Shown in pieces: positions 56,367 to 64,000 of a stretch of 64,000 bases of DNA. Source of the DNA: QHXW01 sp963847515 (GTDB taxonomy: Bacteria > Acidobacteriota > Terriglobia > Bryobacterales > Bryobacteraceae); the NCBI GenBank assembly GCA_963847515.1, contig CAWKAA010000001.1, positions 434,001 to 498,000 of the forward strand, read 5' to 3'. The number at the start of each line of letters is the position of its first letter. Within the stretch, counting starts at the first letter, position 1. A program made the position numbers and the translations under genes. The notes beneath the pieces are model-generated. The model was not told the origin of the DNA. It saw only the letters and a list, made by a program, of their open reading frames with translations, and did no database searches.

Positions 56367-56702
56367 ATGGCAATGATCGATCCGATTTCCACCCCGCCAT
56401 CAATAACGCCGCCGGAAAGCCGCAACAGCCCGGCCAAGATCGAGAGCGCCGCCAAACAGTTCGAGGCTTTGCTGATGGGCCAGATTCTCAAATCCATGCA
56501 TGACGAAGATTCAAACGGATGGCTCGGCGGCGGCGACGATCAGTCGGGCGAGTCCGCCATGGAGTTGGCGGAAGAGCAATTCGCACAAGCGCTGTCATCG
56601 CAGGGAGGACTGGGTCTTGCCAAGGTCATTACTCAGGGCCTTTCCGCGCAAGCCCAGAAAAATCCCAGTGTGTTTGGCGCCGCCGTGGATTTGAAACGGT
56701 AG
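56367..56702 (+). CDS. flgJ: FlgJ-type rod assembly protein (rod-binding domain only)
   Basis: A 111-residue protein with the N-terminal rod-binding domain of FlgJ (KIESAAKQFEALLMGQILKS, then MHDEDSNGWLGGGDDQSGES with AMELAEEQFAQALSSQGGLG). The C-terminal muramidase domain of enteric FlgJ is absent, as in many other phyla. A separate wall hydrolase is therefore needed and none is encoded in this window. It follows flgI by one base. Confidence 0.85.
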   Translation: MAMIDPISTPPSITPPESRNSPAKIESAAKQFEALLMGQILKSMHDEDSNGWLGGGDDQSGESAMELAEEQFAQALSSQGGLGLAKVITQGLSAQAQKNPSVFGAAVDLKR

Positions 56703-56704
56703 TG

Positions 56705-57079
56705 CTAAATCGCTCGCACGGTCGCTTGATCCCACGCCTCGGATAATGTGCCGAGCAAACCTGCAACTTCGGCCAGCGGCGCATCGGACTGCTCGTGCTG
56801 CGCCGTCAATAGTTGCCGCTGCATGTAGTCATACAATTCGGCCAGGTTGCGCGCCAGCGCCGGCTCTGCCTTGTGATTCAGCGAAAAGCTCAGCTCTCGC
56901 AGAATATCCATGGCCCTGCAAATTGCTTTGGAACGTGCCAGTATGTCGCCGGATGCCAGATGGACCCGTGCGTTGCCGACCGAATCCAGCGCCCCCTGAT
57001 AAAGGATGCGCACCAACTCGACCGGCTCGGCAGTCAAAACCGTCGCATCTAAATAGCTGGTATACGGATTGCTTGGCAT
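56705..57079 (-). CDS. fliS: Flagellin chaperone FliS
   Basis: A 124-residue helical protein. The conserved start (MPSNPYTSYLDATVLTAEPV) and the VELVRILYQGALDSVGNARV region are FliS hallmarks. The rest (AICRAMDILRELSFSLNHKA, then LAELYDYMQRQLLTA) matches the four-helix chaperone. It binds the flagellin C-terminus and prevents polymerisation before export. AGGAG lies upstream of the chosen ATG. It is separated from fliC and fliD by 32 kb, and it converges on flgJ with two bases between the stops. Confidence 0.88.
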   Translation of the reverse strand: MPSNPYTSYLDATVLTAEPVELVRILYQGALDSVGNARVHLASGDILARSKAICRAMDILRELSFSLNHKAEPALARNLAELYDYMQRQLLTAQHEQSDAPLAEVAGLLGTLSEAWDQATVRAI

Positions 57080-57098
57080 CCATCGCTCCTAAAGTCAC

Positions 57099-57125
57099 AT
57101 ATCGGCCAGCGTTAGGATTTTTGTC
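57099..57125 (-). promoter_or_regulatory. Putative sigma-28 promoter of fliS
   Basis: Minus strand GCCGATAT (57106-57099) matches seven of eight bases of the sigma-28 -10 element, with GACA 15 bases upstream. The same layout is seen before the gene at 33285. It lies about 20 bases before the fliS ATG. Confidence 0.45.
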
Positions 57126-57154
57126 GTAGTTTTCAAGGAATGGCAGCCTGCCAT

Positions 57155-57772
57155 TTACTGCGCGATCACGACTTCGACGCGCCGATTATGAGCGCGGCCA
57201 TCGGGGGTATCGTTTGGGCCGGCGGGACGATAAGTACCGTAGCTGGCGATCGATAAGCGCGATTCCGGCACACCGTATCGCTGGCTCATCAGTTCCAGCA
57301 TCCTCAAGCTGCGCGCGGTGGCAAGATACCAATTATTAAGGAAATGACGGTTGTGAATGGGAACTGCGTCTGCGTGCCCGATGAACGTTACCTCGTTGGG
57401 AACATCACGCAGAACTTCCGCGATGCTGGCAATCACCGGCAGGCCCTGAGCGCTGATTCCGTCTTTTCCGGTTGAAAACAAAATGGCCTGCGAAAGGCTG
57501 ATGACCAGGCCACGAGGCTCCAACCGCATGTCCAGGCCGTGATGCTCCAGCTTCTTGCGGATCTCAATCAGTGGTTGCCGGGGATCGGGGACAGGGGCTA
57601 CCGCAGGCACGGGTTTAGGTGCCGGGCCTACGGTAGGCTGCTCAGGCGGATGCAAACGGACTTGGGCCGCGATGGCCACAAAAAAGATCAGCAGGATGGT
57701 CAGCACGTCCATGTAACTGATCATCCAGCGGTCTCGGATACCAGCGTCGCGGCGAAGGTAACTAGGAGTCAT
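57155..57772 (-). CDS. motB: Flagellar stator protein MotB (second copy)
   Basis: A 205-residue stator. The membrane segment with Asp22 (WMISYMDVLTILLIFFVAIA) is followed by a short Pro-rich linker and a compact OmpA domain (FIGHADAVPIHNRHFLNNWY, then LATARSLRMLELMSQRYGVP with RAHNRRVEVVIAQ). It is about 70 residues shorter than the first copy, mainly in the linker. Its ATG overlaps the motA2 stop by four bases. It may be a distinct stator set for different load or ion conditions, which is an inference. Confidence 0.87.
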   Translation of the reverse strand: MTPSYLRRDAGIRDRWMISYMDVLTILLIFFVAIAAQVRLHPPEQPTVGPAPKPVPAVAPVPDPRQPLIEIRKKLEHHGLDMRLEPRGLVISLSQAILFSTGKDGISAQGLPVIASIAEVLRDVPNEVTFIGHADAVPIHNRHFLNNWYLATARSLRMLELMSQRYGVPESRLSIASYGTYRPAGPNDTPDGRAHNRRVEVVIAQ

Positions 57773-58608
57773 GCGCCTCGACCGGTCTCGCGGAGGAAGC
57801 AGTTCAGGCGCTGCCGGATCACCGCGGGATGAGCGGCATCGAAAACACACAGCACACCCTCAGTCATGAGTTCCTGAGTCTCAAATGTCTCCGAAATTCT
57901 CGCGCGGATGCGTTGTGCCGCCGGCAGCAACACGATATTGGCCAAAATCAGGCCGTAGATGGTGGAAACGAAAGCCGTACCAACCCCATTCACGACCGAG
58001 CTCAGAGTGGAGAATTGCCGGAACACATCGATTAACCCGACCACCGTTCCCACAACGCCAATGGTAGGGGCGAAGCCTCCCGCCATCTCGAGAATTCTCG
58101 CGTCCACTTCACCTTGCCGCTCCCGGAGGCGTACCTTGTCCTCAAGCGCCGACTTCAACTCCGGCCTCTGCTTCACATCCATGGCCAGCAGCAGAGAGTC
58201 CGCCAGAAACTCGTTACTAGCCTTTTGGATCAAGGGTTCGACCGCAAACAATCCCTTGCGCCGGGCAATCAGCGCATACGAGACAATCTCGTCAATGAGT
58301 TCTTCGCGGCTCAATATCGAAGTCCGGAAGAGTTCGCGCACGCGTCTCGCCGCCGAAAACAAGCCGGCGTGCGGTGTGGTAATGATGGTAACGCCGAGGG
58401 TTCCTCCTAATACGATGAGCGCGCCGGTCGGCTGGAGAAAATACCTCAGGCTGACTCCGGTGGAAGCGATGCCCGCCACGGTTGCAATCACGGCGATGGC
58501 AATGCCCACCAACATCCCAAAATCGATCTGTGGCGTGCGTTCGGCTTTTGCAGATGGCGCCGGCTTCGATCCGGGCACCTCTCTGATCATTGCCGCTGAC
58601 GTGGACAA
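57769..58608 (-). CDS. motA: Flagellar stator protein MotA (second copy)
   Basis: A 279-residue MotA. The TTG at 58608 is preferred because GGGGAG lies eight bases upstream. The usual ATG at 58590 lacks such a site. Membrane segments and the conserved loop (DFGMLVGIAIAVIATVAGIA, GALIVLGGTLGVTIITTPHA, AGGFAPTIGVVGTVVGLIDV, AFVSTIYGLILANIVLLPAA) are complete. The charged cytoplasmic loop differs from that of the first copy. It is intact and coupled to motB2. Confidence 0.87.
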   Translation of the reverse strand: MSTSAAMIREVPGSKPAPSAKAERTPQIDFGMLVGIAIAVIATVAGIASTGVSLRYFLQPTGALIVLGGTLGVTIITTPHAGLFSAARRVRELFRTSILSREELIDEIVSYALIARRKGLFAVEPLIQKASNEFLADSLLLAMDVKQRPELKSALEDKVRLRERQGEVDARILEMAGGFAPTIGVVGTVVGLIDVFRQFSTLSSVVNGVGTAFVSTIYGLILANIVLLPAAQRIRARISETFETQELMTEGVLCVFDAAHPAVIRQRLNCFLRETGRGA

Positions 58609-59136
58609 GCGTTATCTCCCCTCGACGCGCTTCGCGCGGTCTGCACCGTCAGACGATGTGGCAAGCGAAGGACCAATTTGCTCCGAACCCAGCACATTCG
58701 CTCCCAAGGAGTTACCAGGAACCTTTGAAATTTGGCCACAGTGCGTGCTGTCAGGATTCTGACAGAGCGCTCCAACTGTCAGGACTTTGACGGCGCGAGC
58801 GCTAGTACCTCGGGTCGCTTTGGGCATGCCTGGGCCCACACAAGAGCCGTTGGCAGCCGACCTGGCGCCGGATGGGTCGCTGACTCGCAGAGTGAAACCA
58901 CGTCCCCGGGGCCCACCTTGGCTACCTGCCGGCAGATCCCACCACGCCATCGCCGACTAAGGCGCAAAACGCTTGACGACCCATACCAGGTACTGGGTAG
59001 TGCTGGTTGCCTGGACAGAGTATGGGCGAAAGCCGTCAGTGGCCGTTCTTCCCATGCCGTACCGTGCGATCGAGTTGCCGTTTCCCTCCTCCAAGTGATG
59101 GCGGGAGGACGCTGAGGATCTCATACTGGGTACGGA
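58609..59136. other. Intergenic region with a tandem dyad-repeat
   Basis: About 530 bases lie between divergent motA2 and the pseudo-receiver gene. Open frames of up to about 125 codons occur on both strands but resemble no family and lack good ribosome-binding sites, so I see no gene. The notable structure is the paired CTGTCAG repeat at 58748-58791. Confidence 0.5.
58748..58791. promoter_or_regulatory. Tandem CTGTCAG dyads, possible operator
   Basis: CTGTCAG-GATT-CTGACAG at 58748-58765 is a perfect seven-base inverted repeat. CTGTCAG-GACT-TTGAC at 58776-58791 is a second, partly conserved copy 28 bases further on. A dimeric regulator binding both sites would fit. The regulator is unknown. 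Confidence 0.45.
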
Positions 59137-59649
59137 ATGCTGAAGCCGGGCTTCATTGAGCGGCGGGTACTCAAATTTGGCAGCAAAGGTTTGGGCGAAC
59201 GAACATCTTCGAATCGGCGATACGCCGTTGTATTCTTATCGAGATCGGTCGGGAGAGCAACGAAGCTCGCCAGCTTGCTATCACTGGCCGGTATCCGTGT
59301 CCACCATGCATCGACCGAGGCGGAGGTCAAGATTCTGCTGAAAATCACGACCGCTGGCGTTGTGCTCCTCGACCTGCACACGATCGGGTCCTGCGGGGAG
59401 ATCCTTCGCGAACTGGCCAGAGATTTTCCGGAGGCATGCACCGTTGTACTCTCCCCGTTCGACGCGGCAACCTCCACCCAATGCTATGCTTACGGTGCCT
59501 GGGAGGTCGTCACTGAACCCGCTCGATTGCTGGACCTGTTGGCCGCTCTCGAATCGGCCCACGAGCTCAACCGGGAATTGACCGATCCAGTGCGGTTACA
59601 GTCGAGGGTAAATGCGATCATGATGGCATTCGCCAAGTGGCGAAGTTGA
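59137..59649 (+). CDS. Receiver-like protein lacking key residues (pseudo-receiver)
   Basis: A 170-residue protein whose central 115 residues follow the receiver fold (YAVVFLSRSVGRATKLASLL, then GVVLLDLHTIGSCGEILREL and ACTVVLSPFDAATSTQCYAY). Asp79 stands at the phosphorylation position, but the acidic pocket at the first strand (LSRSVG) and the conserved Lys (VVTEPA) are missing, so normal phosphorylation is doubtful. It lies 42 bases upstream of the NarX-type kinase and is probably cotranscribed with it. A role as a regulatory partner of the kinase is inferred only. Confidence 0.6.
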   Translation: MLKPGFIERRVLKFGSKGLGERTSSNRRYAVVFLSRSVGRATKLASLLSLAGIRVHHASTEAEVKILLKITTAGVVLLDLHTIGSCGEILRELARDFPEACTVVLSPFDAATSTQCYAYGAWEVVTEPARLLDLLAALESAHELNRELTDPVRLQSRVNAIMMAFAKWRS

Positions 59650-59691
59650 CGACATAACTCCCGGCGCGGGCGGCCGAGGCGCTTACGACGC

Positions 59692-61122
59692 GTGTCATCT
59701 GACGACTTGGTCCGGTACACTAAGAGGCCAGTGAAAGCCCCTCCTATCGAATCGAGAGAGGACCGCGGCTGGACCGGAGTCGACCGCCCCACTCGCGGTT
59801 TGCGTCTTGCCCTGATCGTTGGCTTTGGGGGGATGCTGGTGATCTTCCTGGTTGCAGGCGTGGACGCCGCACGTCTGCTCCGCCAGATGCGCACCGAAAA
59901 CAAAATTCTGAGTGACGCCTCTATGGACCGATCCCAGCGCCTCACGTCGATCCGCTCGTATATCCTGCTCAGTCATACGTATATGAGCGACTATCTACTC
60001 GATTCAGATGAACAGAGGTCGAAAGAACATCTGGCTCAACTGCAGGATGCGTGGTCGCGAATGTCGAAGGATCTAGCGGGCTACCATTGCTCCACGTCAG
60101 GCGAGACGGTGTTGCTCAAGCAGCTTCAGGATCTGCTGGATCGGCACTGGCAGGAATTGAGCCGAGCGATGAACGGACCGCCGGGCGAGCGCAAGCGCCG
60201 AAGCGAAGCGTTCTATGGAGACGAAATTGTCCCCCTCCGAACAACTATTCTCGAAATCACGACACGAGTGGACGACGTCGACGCTAAACAACTCGCCGCA
60301 ACGGAAGCCCAAACCCAAAGCGAATTCGAAAACCTGGGACGGCGACTTAGCGTGGTGCTCTACATTGCATTGGGTGCGGCAGTTCTACTGGCGGTCGGGT
60401 GTATCGCGTACATCCTGAAAATCGAGCGGCAAAACCGCGGGCGGTATCAAGAGGTCGTTCAGGCGCGCAGCACGCTACAGCAGCTGTCGGCGCGGCTTGT
60501 CGAGGCTCAGGAAACGGAACGGCGTACGATTTCGCGGGAACTGCACGATCAGGTAGGCCAGACTCTGAACGCTTTGCTGGTGGACGCCGCAAATCTGGGA
60601 AAGCGGATCCCCAAGGAAGATAGTATCGGCCGGCGATACCTCGACAACATTCGTACTTTCGCCGACTCCAGCGTGAATTCCCTCCGCGATATCGCTTTAC
60701 TGCTGCGCCCCTCCATGCTGGACGATCTGGGTCTGATTCCCGCCTTAGAGTGGCAGGCGCGCGAGGTTTCGCGTCGCAGCGGCATCAAAGTAAAGGTGAC
60801 GGCCGAGAAGGTGCCGGATTCGCTTCCCGACGCGGTCCGAACGTGCATCTATCGCGTGGTTCAGGAAGCGCTGCATAACGTATCGCAGCATTCCGGCGCT
60901 CGCAGCGCCACGGTCACGGTCCGTCAGACAGGCGAATCGCTCATGCTGATTGTCGAAGACGACGGCCGCGGCTTTGACCCTGTAAGAATGCGCGGGCTGG
61001 GCCTGCTGGGCATGGAGGAACGGGTCAAGCAGCTTGGCGGGCGCCTGGAGATTCAATCCCAGCCTGGCAAAGGAACGGTGTTGCGCATCACCCTTCCGGT
61101 CGCGGCCGCCATTACTGGATAA
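59692..61122 (+). CDS. NarX-type sensor histidine kinase (HisKA_3)
   Basis: A 476-residue membrane kinase starting at a GTG. Membrane segments near residues 35-60 and 218-245 enclose a helical periplasmic sensor of about 160 residues. The dimerisation domain is HisKA_3 with His285 (RRTISRELHDQVGQTLNALL). The catalytic domain has the N-box (ALHNVSQHSGA), DDGRGFD and GLGLLGMEERVKQLGG. It faces a NarL-type regulator with an 11-base tail overlap, so the two are a likely pair even though convergent. The signal is unknown. Confidence 0.88.
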   Translation: MSSDDLVRYTKRPVKAPPIESREDRGWTGVDRPTRGLRLALIVGFGGMLVIFLVAGVDAARLLRQMRTENKILSDASMDRSQRLTSIRSYILLSHTYMSDYLLDSDEQRSKEHLAQLQDAWSRMSKDLAGYHCSTSGETVLLKQLQDLLDRHWQELSRAMNGPPGERKRRSEAFYGDEIVPLRTTILEITTRVDDVDAKQLAATEAQTQSEFENLGRRLSVVLYIALGAAVLLAVGCIAYILKIERQNRGRYQEVVQARSTLQQLSARLVEAQETERRTISRELHDQVGQTLNALLVDAANLGKRIPKEDSIGRRYLDNIRTFADSSVNSLRDIALLLRPSMLDDLGLIPALEWQAREVSRRSGIKVKVTAEKVPDSLPDAVRTCIYRVVQEALHNVSQHSGARSATVTVRQTGESLMLIVEDDGRGFDPVRMRGLGLLGMEERVKQLGGRLEIQSQPGKGTVLRITLPVAAAITG

Positions 61123-61762
61123 TTCCCTTCCGCACAGCGTAGAGAATCAACTCGGGAACGCCGTGAAGGTTTAGCTTTTCGAGGATGTTGCCGCGATGTG
61201 TCTCCACGGTATAGAGGCTCAGCTTGAGAATCTTGGCAACTTCCTTGTTCGCCTTTCCCTCCGCCAGGAGCTGAAGAATCTCACGCTCGCGGGGGGTCAG
61301 AAGATCGTAGCTATCTTCAACTTCTTTGTCGCGTATCTGGCGAATGTAGTCTTCAAGCAGCATCTTGCTGATCACGGGACTGAAGAACGATTTTCCTTCA
61401 GATACAGCCCGGACTGCGCGAATCAAATCTGCGTCCGCGGAGTTCTTAAGGATGTAGGCGCGGGCTCCCGCCTTGAGCGCGCGAAGGACGTAGCCTTCGT
61501 CCGAATGCATACTCAGGATCACGACATTCGTTCGGGGCTCGCGGGAGACAATCTGCTGAGTCGCCTCAATTCCATTCAGTTGCGGCATGCCGATATCAAG
61601 AATTGCGACCTCGGGGTGCTCCTTCGAAACGAGCTCAACAGCTTCCCGGCCATCGGCGGCTTCCGCCACAACTTTGAAGTCCGGTTGCTGCTCCAACAGG
61701 AGCCGCAGCCCGGATCGAATGATCGTGTGGTCGTCAGCGAGCAATATGCGAATCTGTCCCAT
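61112..61762 (-). CDS. NarL/LuxR-family response regulator
   Basis: A 216-residue regulator. The receiver (residues 4-120) has the acidic pair, Asp56 (VAILDIGMPQLNG) and YILKNS for the conserved Lys. The LuxR-type helix-turn-helix (residues about 150-210) reads LTPREREILQLLAEGKANKE with SLYTVETHRGNILEKLN. Phosphorylated by the convergent NarX-type kinase, it would bind DNA as a dimer. Its targets are unknown. It is intact. Confidence 0.92.
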   Translation of the reverse strand: MGQIRILLADDHTIIRSGLRLLLEQQPDFKVVAEAADGREAVELVSKEHPEVAILDIGMPQLNGIEATQQIVSREPRTNVVILSMHSDEGYVLRALKAGARAYILKNSADADLIRAVRAVSEGKSFFSPVISKMLLEDYIRQIRDKEVEDSYDLLTPREREILQLLAEGKANKEVAKILKLSLYTVETHRGNILEKLNLHGVPELILYAVRKGIIQ

Positions 61763-61966
61763 GCGCGATTGCCTGCTCGCCCAGAATACTGCATCTACGT
61801 TTGGAATTCAGAGGCAATTAACCAACGTGCGAACCGACACAGTTGCCGAACGCAGCTTGCACAAACAAGTCGCGAACATTCAAAATATTTAGTGCGACAG
61901 AGTTTGTTCGGGCTCACATTTTCGGGCTGCCTTTGACTTCGACTACCGGACGCTCTCAGTTTTCCA

Positions 61967-64000
61967 ATGACATTCAAAGATCGGCTGCGAACTTGGGTCG
62001 CTAAAGATCACCTGCGGCAGCATGAAGACAAAGTCCTTCTGGTTTTGACCCTCGTGATCGGGGCCATTGTGGGCCTGGTCATCGCTTCTTTCATCCTCGT
62101 CACAGAGAATCTTGGTGCCCGCATGTACCCGGCGGGAGGTGCGCCCTGGCGGCGCCTCACGATACCGGTTCTGGGCTCGCTGATGACCGGCGTGCTGCTG
62201 TACAAGTATTTTCCGAACGCGCGCGGCAGCGGCATTCCGCAGACCAAAGCAGCACTATTTCTACACGACGGTTTTATCCGGCTTCGCACGGTACTGGGGA
62301 AGTTCGGGCTTTCTTCCGTCTCTCTCGCGAGTGGCATTTCGCTTGGCCGCGAAGGTCCGTCAGTGCAAGTCGGTGCCGGCATCGCGTCCGTCTTGGGACG
62401 CTGGCTGGGCCTTGGGCCGAGTAAGGTCAGGGCGCTTGTCCCGATAGGAGCGTCGGCAGCGCTCGCGGCGGCCTTCAACACACCGGTTGCGGCCGTGCTC
62501 TTCACGCTCGAAGAAGTCATGGGAGATATGCACGCTCCGGTGCTGGGATCCATCGTCCTGAGTTCGGCTACGTCGTGGATCGTTTTACATCTGGTGCTGG
62601 GCGATGAGCCACTATTCCACGTACCGCCTTATCAACTCGTGCATCCATTGGAGTTCCTGGTGTATGCGGCCCTGGGTGTCATCGGCGGTCTCGTGTCGGT
62701 ATGCTTCGTCAAACTGCTCCTATGGCAGCGCAAGTACTTCCGTCGCATGGCGGCGTGGGGACAAGCGCTACAGCCAGTAGTGGGTGGGTTGCTGGTCGGA
62801 GTGCTGGGCTGGTTTGTGCCCGATGTGCTGGGTGTCGGGTACAGCCATGTCAGCGAAGCGCTGAACAGCCAGCTGCCGCTGCGCCTGATGGTGCTTTTGG
62901 TTGTATTGAAACTGGTAGCCACCGCCACCTGCTACGCGTCAGGTAATGCCGGTGGCATTTTCGGCCCGGCTCTGTTCATCGGCGCCATGATGGGCGGGGC
63001 CGTAGGTGGTACCGCGCATTCCCTCCTGCCGGACTACACAGGCAGCGCGGGCGCCTACGCACTGGTGGGTATGGGCGCAGCTTTCGCCGGCATCATACGC
63101 GTTCCGTTAACGTCCGTGATCATGATCTTTGAGCTTACGCGAGACTACACCATCATCGTCCCGCTGATGATTGCAAATCTCATCAGTTTCTTCATTTCGC
63201 AGCGGATGCAACGGGAACCGATCTATGAGGCGCTCCAGCACCAGGATGGGATTCATCTGCCAACAGCAGGCCGCGATCGGGAAGTTCCACTCCTGGTCAG
63301 GGACGCGGCGCATCCGCCACAGGAAGTGCTTCAGAATGATGAACCAATACACGCTCTGCGGAATTTGGACGGGGAAGTGAATGCCTGGCCGGTGCTCAAT
63401 GGGCAGAGATTCGTCGGCATGTTACGCGTTGGCGAACTAGAGAAAGCGCTCGGAGAGGGCCATGGCGATTGGAAAGTAGCTGACTTGTTGCCAGAAGACC
63501 AGCCCGTGGAGTCGCTGACGGCCGAGAATTTTCCCCACGTTCACGAGGATCACCCGCTCGATACAGCTCTGCGGCGAATGTCGCACGCTCATCTGAACGT
63601 GCTGCCCGTGGTAAGCCGGGCCAACGTGCGGCAGCTCAAAGGCATCATCACCAGACGCGATATCTTCAATGCGTACGAGAAGGGCGCGAGCCTGGCGAAG
63701 GGCGCGGAGGCCGGAGAGCAAACCGGGGCACCCGGCGCACTCCTTGCGGGCGTGGTTACAGTTACTCTGTGTATCCTTCTATTGATCGGTTTTTTGAGCT
63801 ATTCTTATCGCGCCGACCGCGAGGTTAAGGCACGCGCCGACTTCGAGACCGGGAACGCGCTGTTGCGCCAGGATCGAATTGAAGAAGCCATCGAAGCATA
63901 TCGAAGCGCGGTCGCGATTTCGCGGGACAACGGCGAGTACAAGTTAGCGCTTGGCCTTGCCCTGGTGAAAGCGGGCCACTTCAACGAAGCCGAGATCTAT
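61967..64000 (+). CDS. ClC chloride channel/antiporter fused to CBS pair, extra membrane segment and TPR; 3' end outside window
   Basis: The frame is open for 678 codons from the ATG at 61967 to the window end. Residues about 20-415 form a ClC protein with GSGIP (87-91), GREGP (127-131, gating Glu129), the pair Glu182/Glu183 in FTLEEV and GGIFGP (329-334). The internal Glu suggests proton-coupled exchange rather than a simple channel. Two CBS motifs follow (about 450-575), then a hydrophobic segment at 590-612 and TPR-like helices from 620 (FETGNALLRQDRIEEAIEAY). ClC-CBS proteins usually end after the CBS pair. The fused membrane-TPR part is unusual, and the end is not visible. Confidence 0.85.
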   Translation, partial: MTFKDRLRTWVAKDHLRQHEDKVLLVLTLVIGAIVGLVIASFILVTENLGARMYPAGGAPWRRLTIPVLGSLMTGVLLYKYFPNARGSGIPQTKAALFLHDGFIRLRTVLGKFGLSSVSLASGISLGREGPSVQVGAGIASVLGRWLGLGPSKVRALVPIGASAALAAAFNTPVAAVLFTLEEVMGDMHAPVLGSIVLSSATSWIVLHLVLGDEPLFHVPPYQLVHPLEFLVYAALGVIGGLVSVCFVKLLLWQRKYFRRMAAWGQALQPVVGGLLVGVLGWFVPDVLGVGYSHVSEALNSQLPLRLMVLLVVLKLVATATCYASGNAGGIFGPALFIGAMMGGAVGGTAHSLLPDYTGSAGAYALVGMGAAFAGIIRVPLTSVIMIFELTRDYTIIVPLMIANLISFFISQRMQREPIYEALQHQDGIHLPTAGRDREVPLLVRDAAHPPQEVLQNDEPIHALRNLDGEVNAWPVLNGQRFVGMLRVGELEKALGEGHGDWKVADLLPEDQPVESLTAENFPHVHEDHPLDTALRRMSHAHLNVLPVVSRANVRQLKGIITRRDIFNAYEKGASLAKGAEAGEQTGAPGALLAGVVTVTLCILLLIGFLSYSYRADREVKARADFETGNALLRQDRIEEAIEAYRSAVAISRDNGEYKLALGLALVKAGHFNEAEIY

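Noticed and set aside
58609..59136. Open frames of up to about 125 codons between motA2 and the pseudo-receiver
   Set aside because: No ribosome-binding site, no recognisable family, and overlapping frames on both strands as expected by chance in GC-rich DNA.
1..64000. CRISPR arrays, tRNA or rRNA genes, insertion sequences, prophage genes
   Set aside because: No regularly spaced repeats, cloverleaf sequences, rRNA blocks or transposase/integrase proteins were recognised.

Overview
This is a GC-rich bacterial chromosome segment dominated by a nearly complete flagellar locus (about 21.3-58.6 kb), flanked by signal-transduction genes and by a planctomycete-type cytochrome/DUF1501 pair. The mix suggests an acidobacterium, most likely of the Solibacter/Bryobacter group: DUF1549/DUF1553 plus DUF1501 proteins, long regulators that join an N-terminal DNA-binding-like module to TPR repeats, and a two-component propeller kinase. 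This assignment is inferred from gene content only, not from a marker gene. No rRNA, tRNA, CRISPR array or intact mobile element was seen.

Layout. 1-4.5 kb: tail of a beta-sandwich protein, a frameshifted DUF1549/DUF1553 cytochrome-like protein, a DUF1501 protein and a small membrane protein. 4.8-21 kb: a sensory island with a propeller histidine kinase, two TPR regulators, a stand-alone receiver, a hybrid kinase overlapping an HD-GYP response regulator, a membrane PAS kinase overlapping a receiver-Hpt-like protein, and two HDOD proteins. 21.3-31.2 kb (+): fliC, fliD, a FliT-like gene, then flgBC-fliEFGHIJ. 31.2-38.4 kb: flbD-motAB (-), a small unknown gene (+), and sigma-factor gene-flgM-flgN-like-flgK-flgL-fliM (-). 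38.7-40.1 kb (+): a sigma-54 activator. 40.1-51.7 kb (-): fliK-flgD-flgE-fliN2-fliOPQR-flhBAF-fliA-fliN-small membrane protein. 52-56.7 kb (+): flgFGAHIJ. 56.7-58.6 kb (-): fliS and a second motAB. 59.1-64 kb: a pseudo-receiver, a NarX-type kinase with a convergent NarL-type regulator, and a ClC channel fused to CBS, membrane and TPR segments that runs off the window.

How it fits together. The locus encodes rod, hook, rings, switch, export gate, ATPase, chaperones, filament and two stator pairs. Its regulators form a recognisable hierarchy. A FleQ-like sigma-54 activator without a phosphorylatable receiver lies in the middle, and sigma-54-type -24/-12 elements precede flgB, fliK and flgF. Two FliA-family sigma factors and the anti-sigma factor FlgM are present, and GCCGATAA-type sigma-28 elements precede fliC, flbD-motAB, fliS, fliK and a small unknown gene.

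Quality caution. Many genes (the DUF1549 and DUF1501 genes, most of flgB-fliI, motA, flbD, fliM, flhA, flhB, fliR, fliK, flgA) are broken by one-base shifts. At many sites one added or removed base, often in a homopolymer, restores a full conserved protein. I therefore annotate them as full-length genes that are interrupted as sequenced, while noting that real pseudogenes cannot be excluded.
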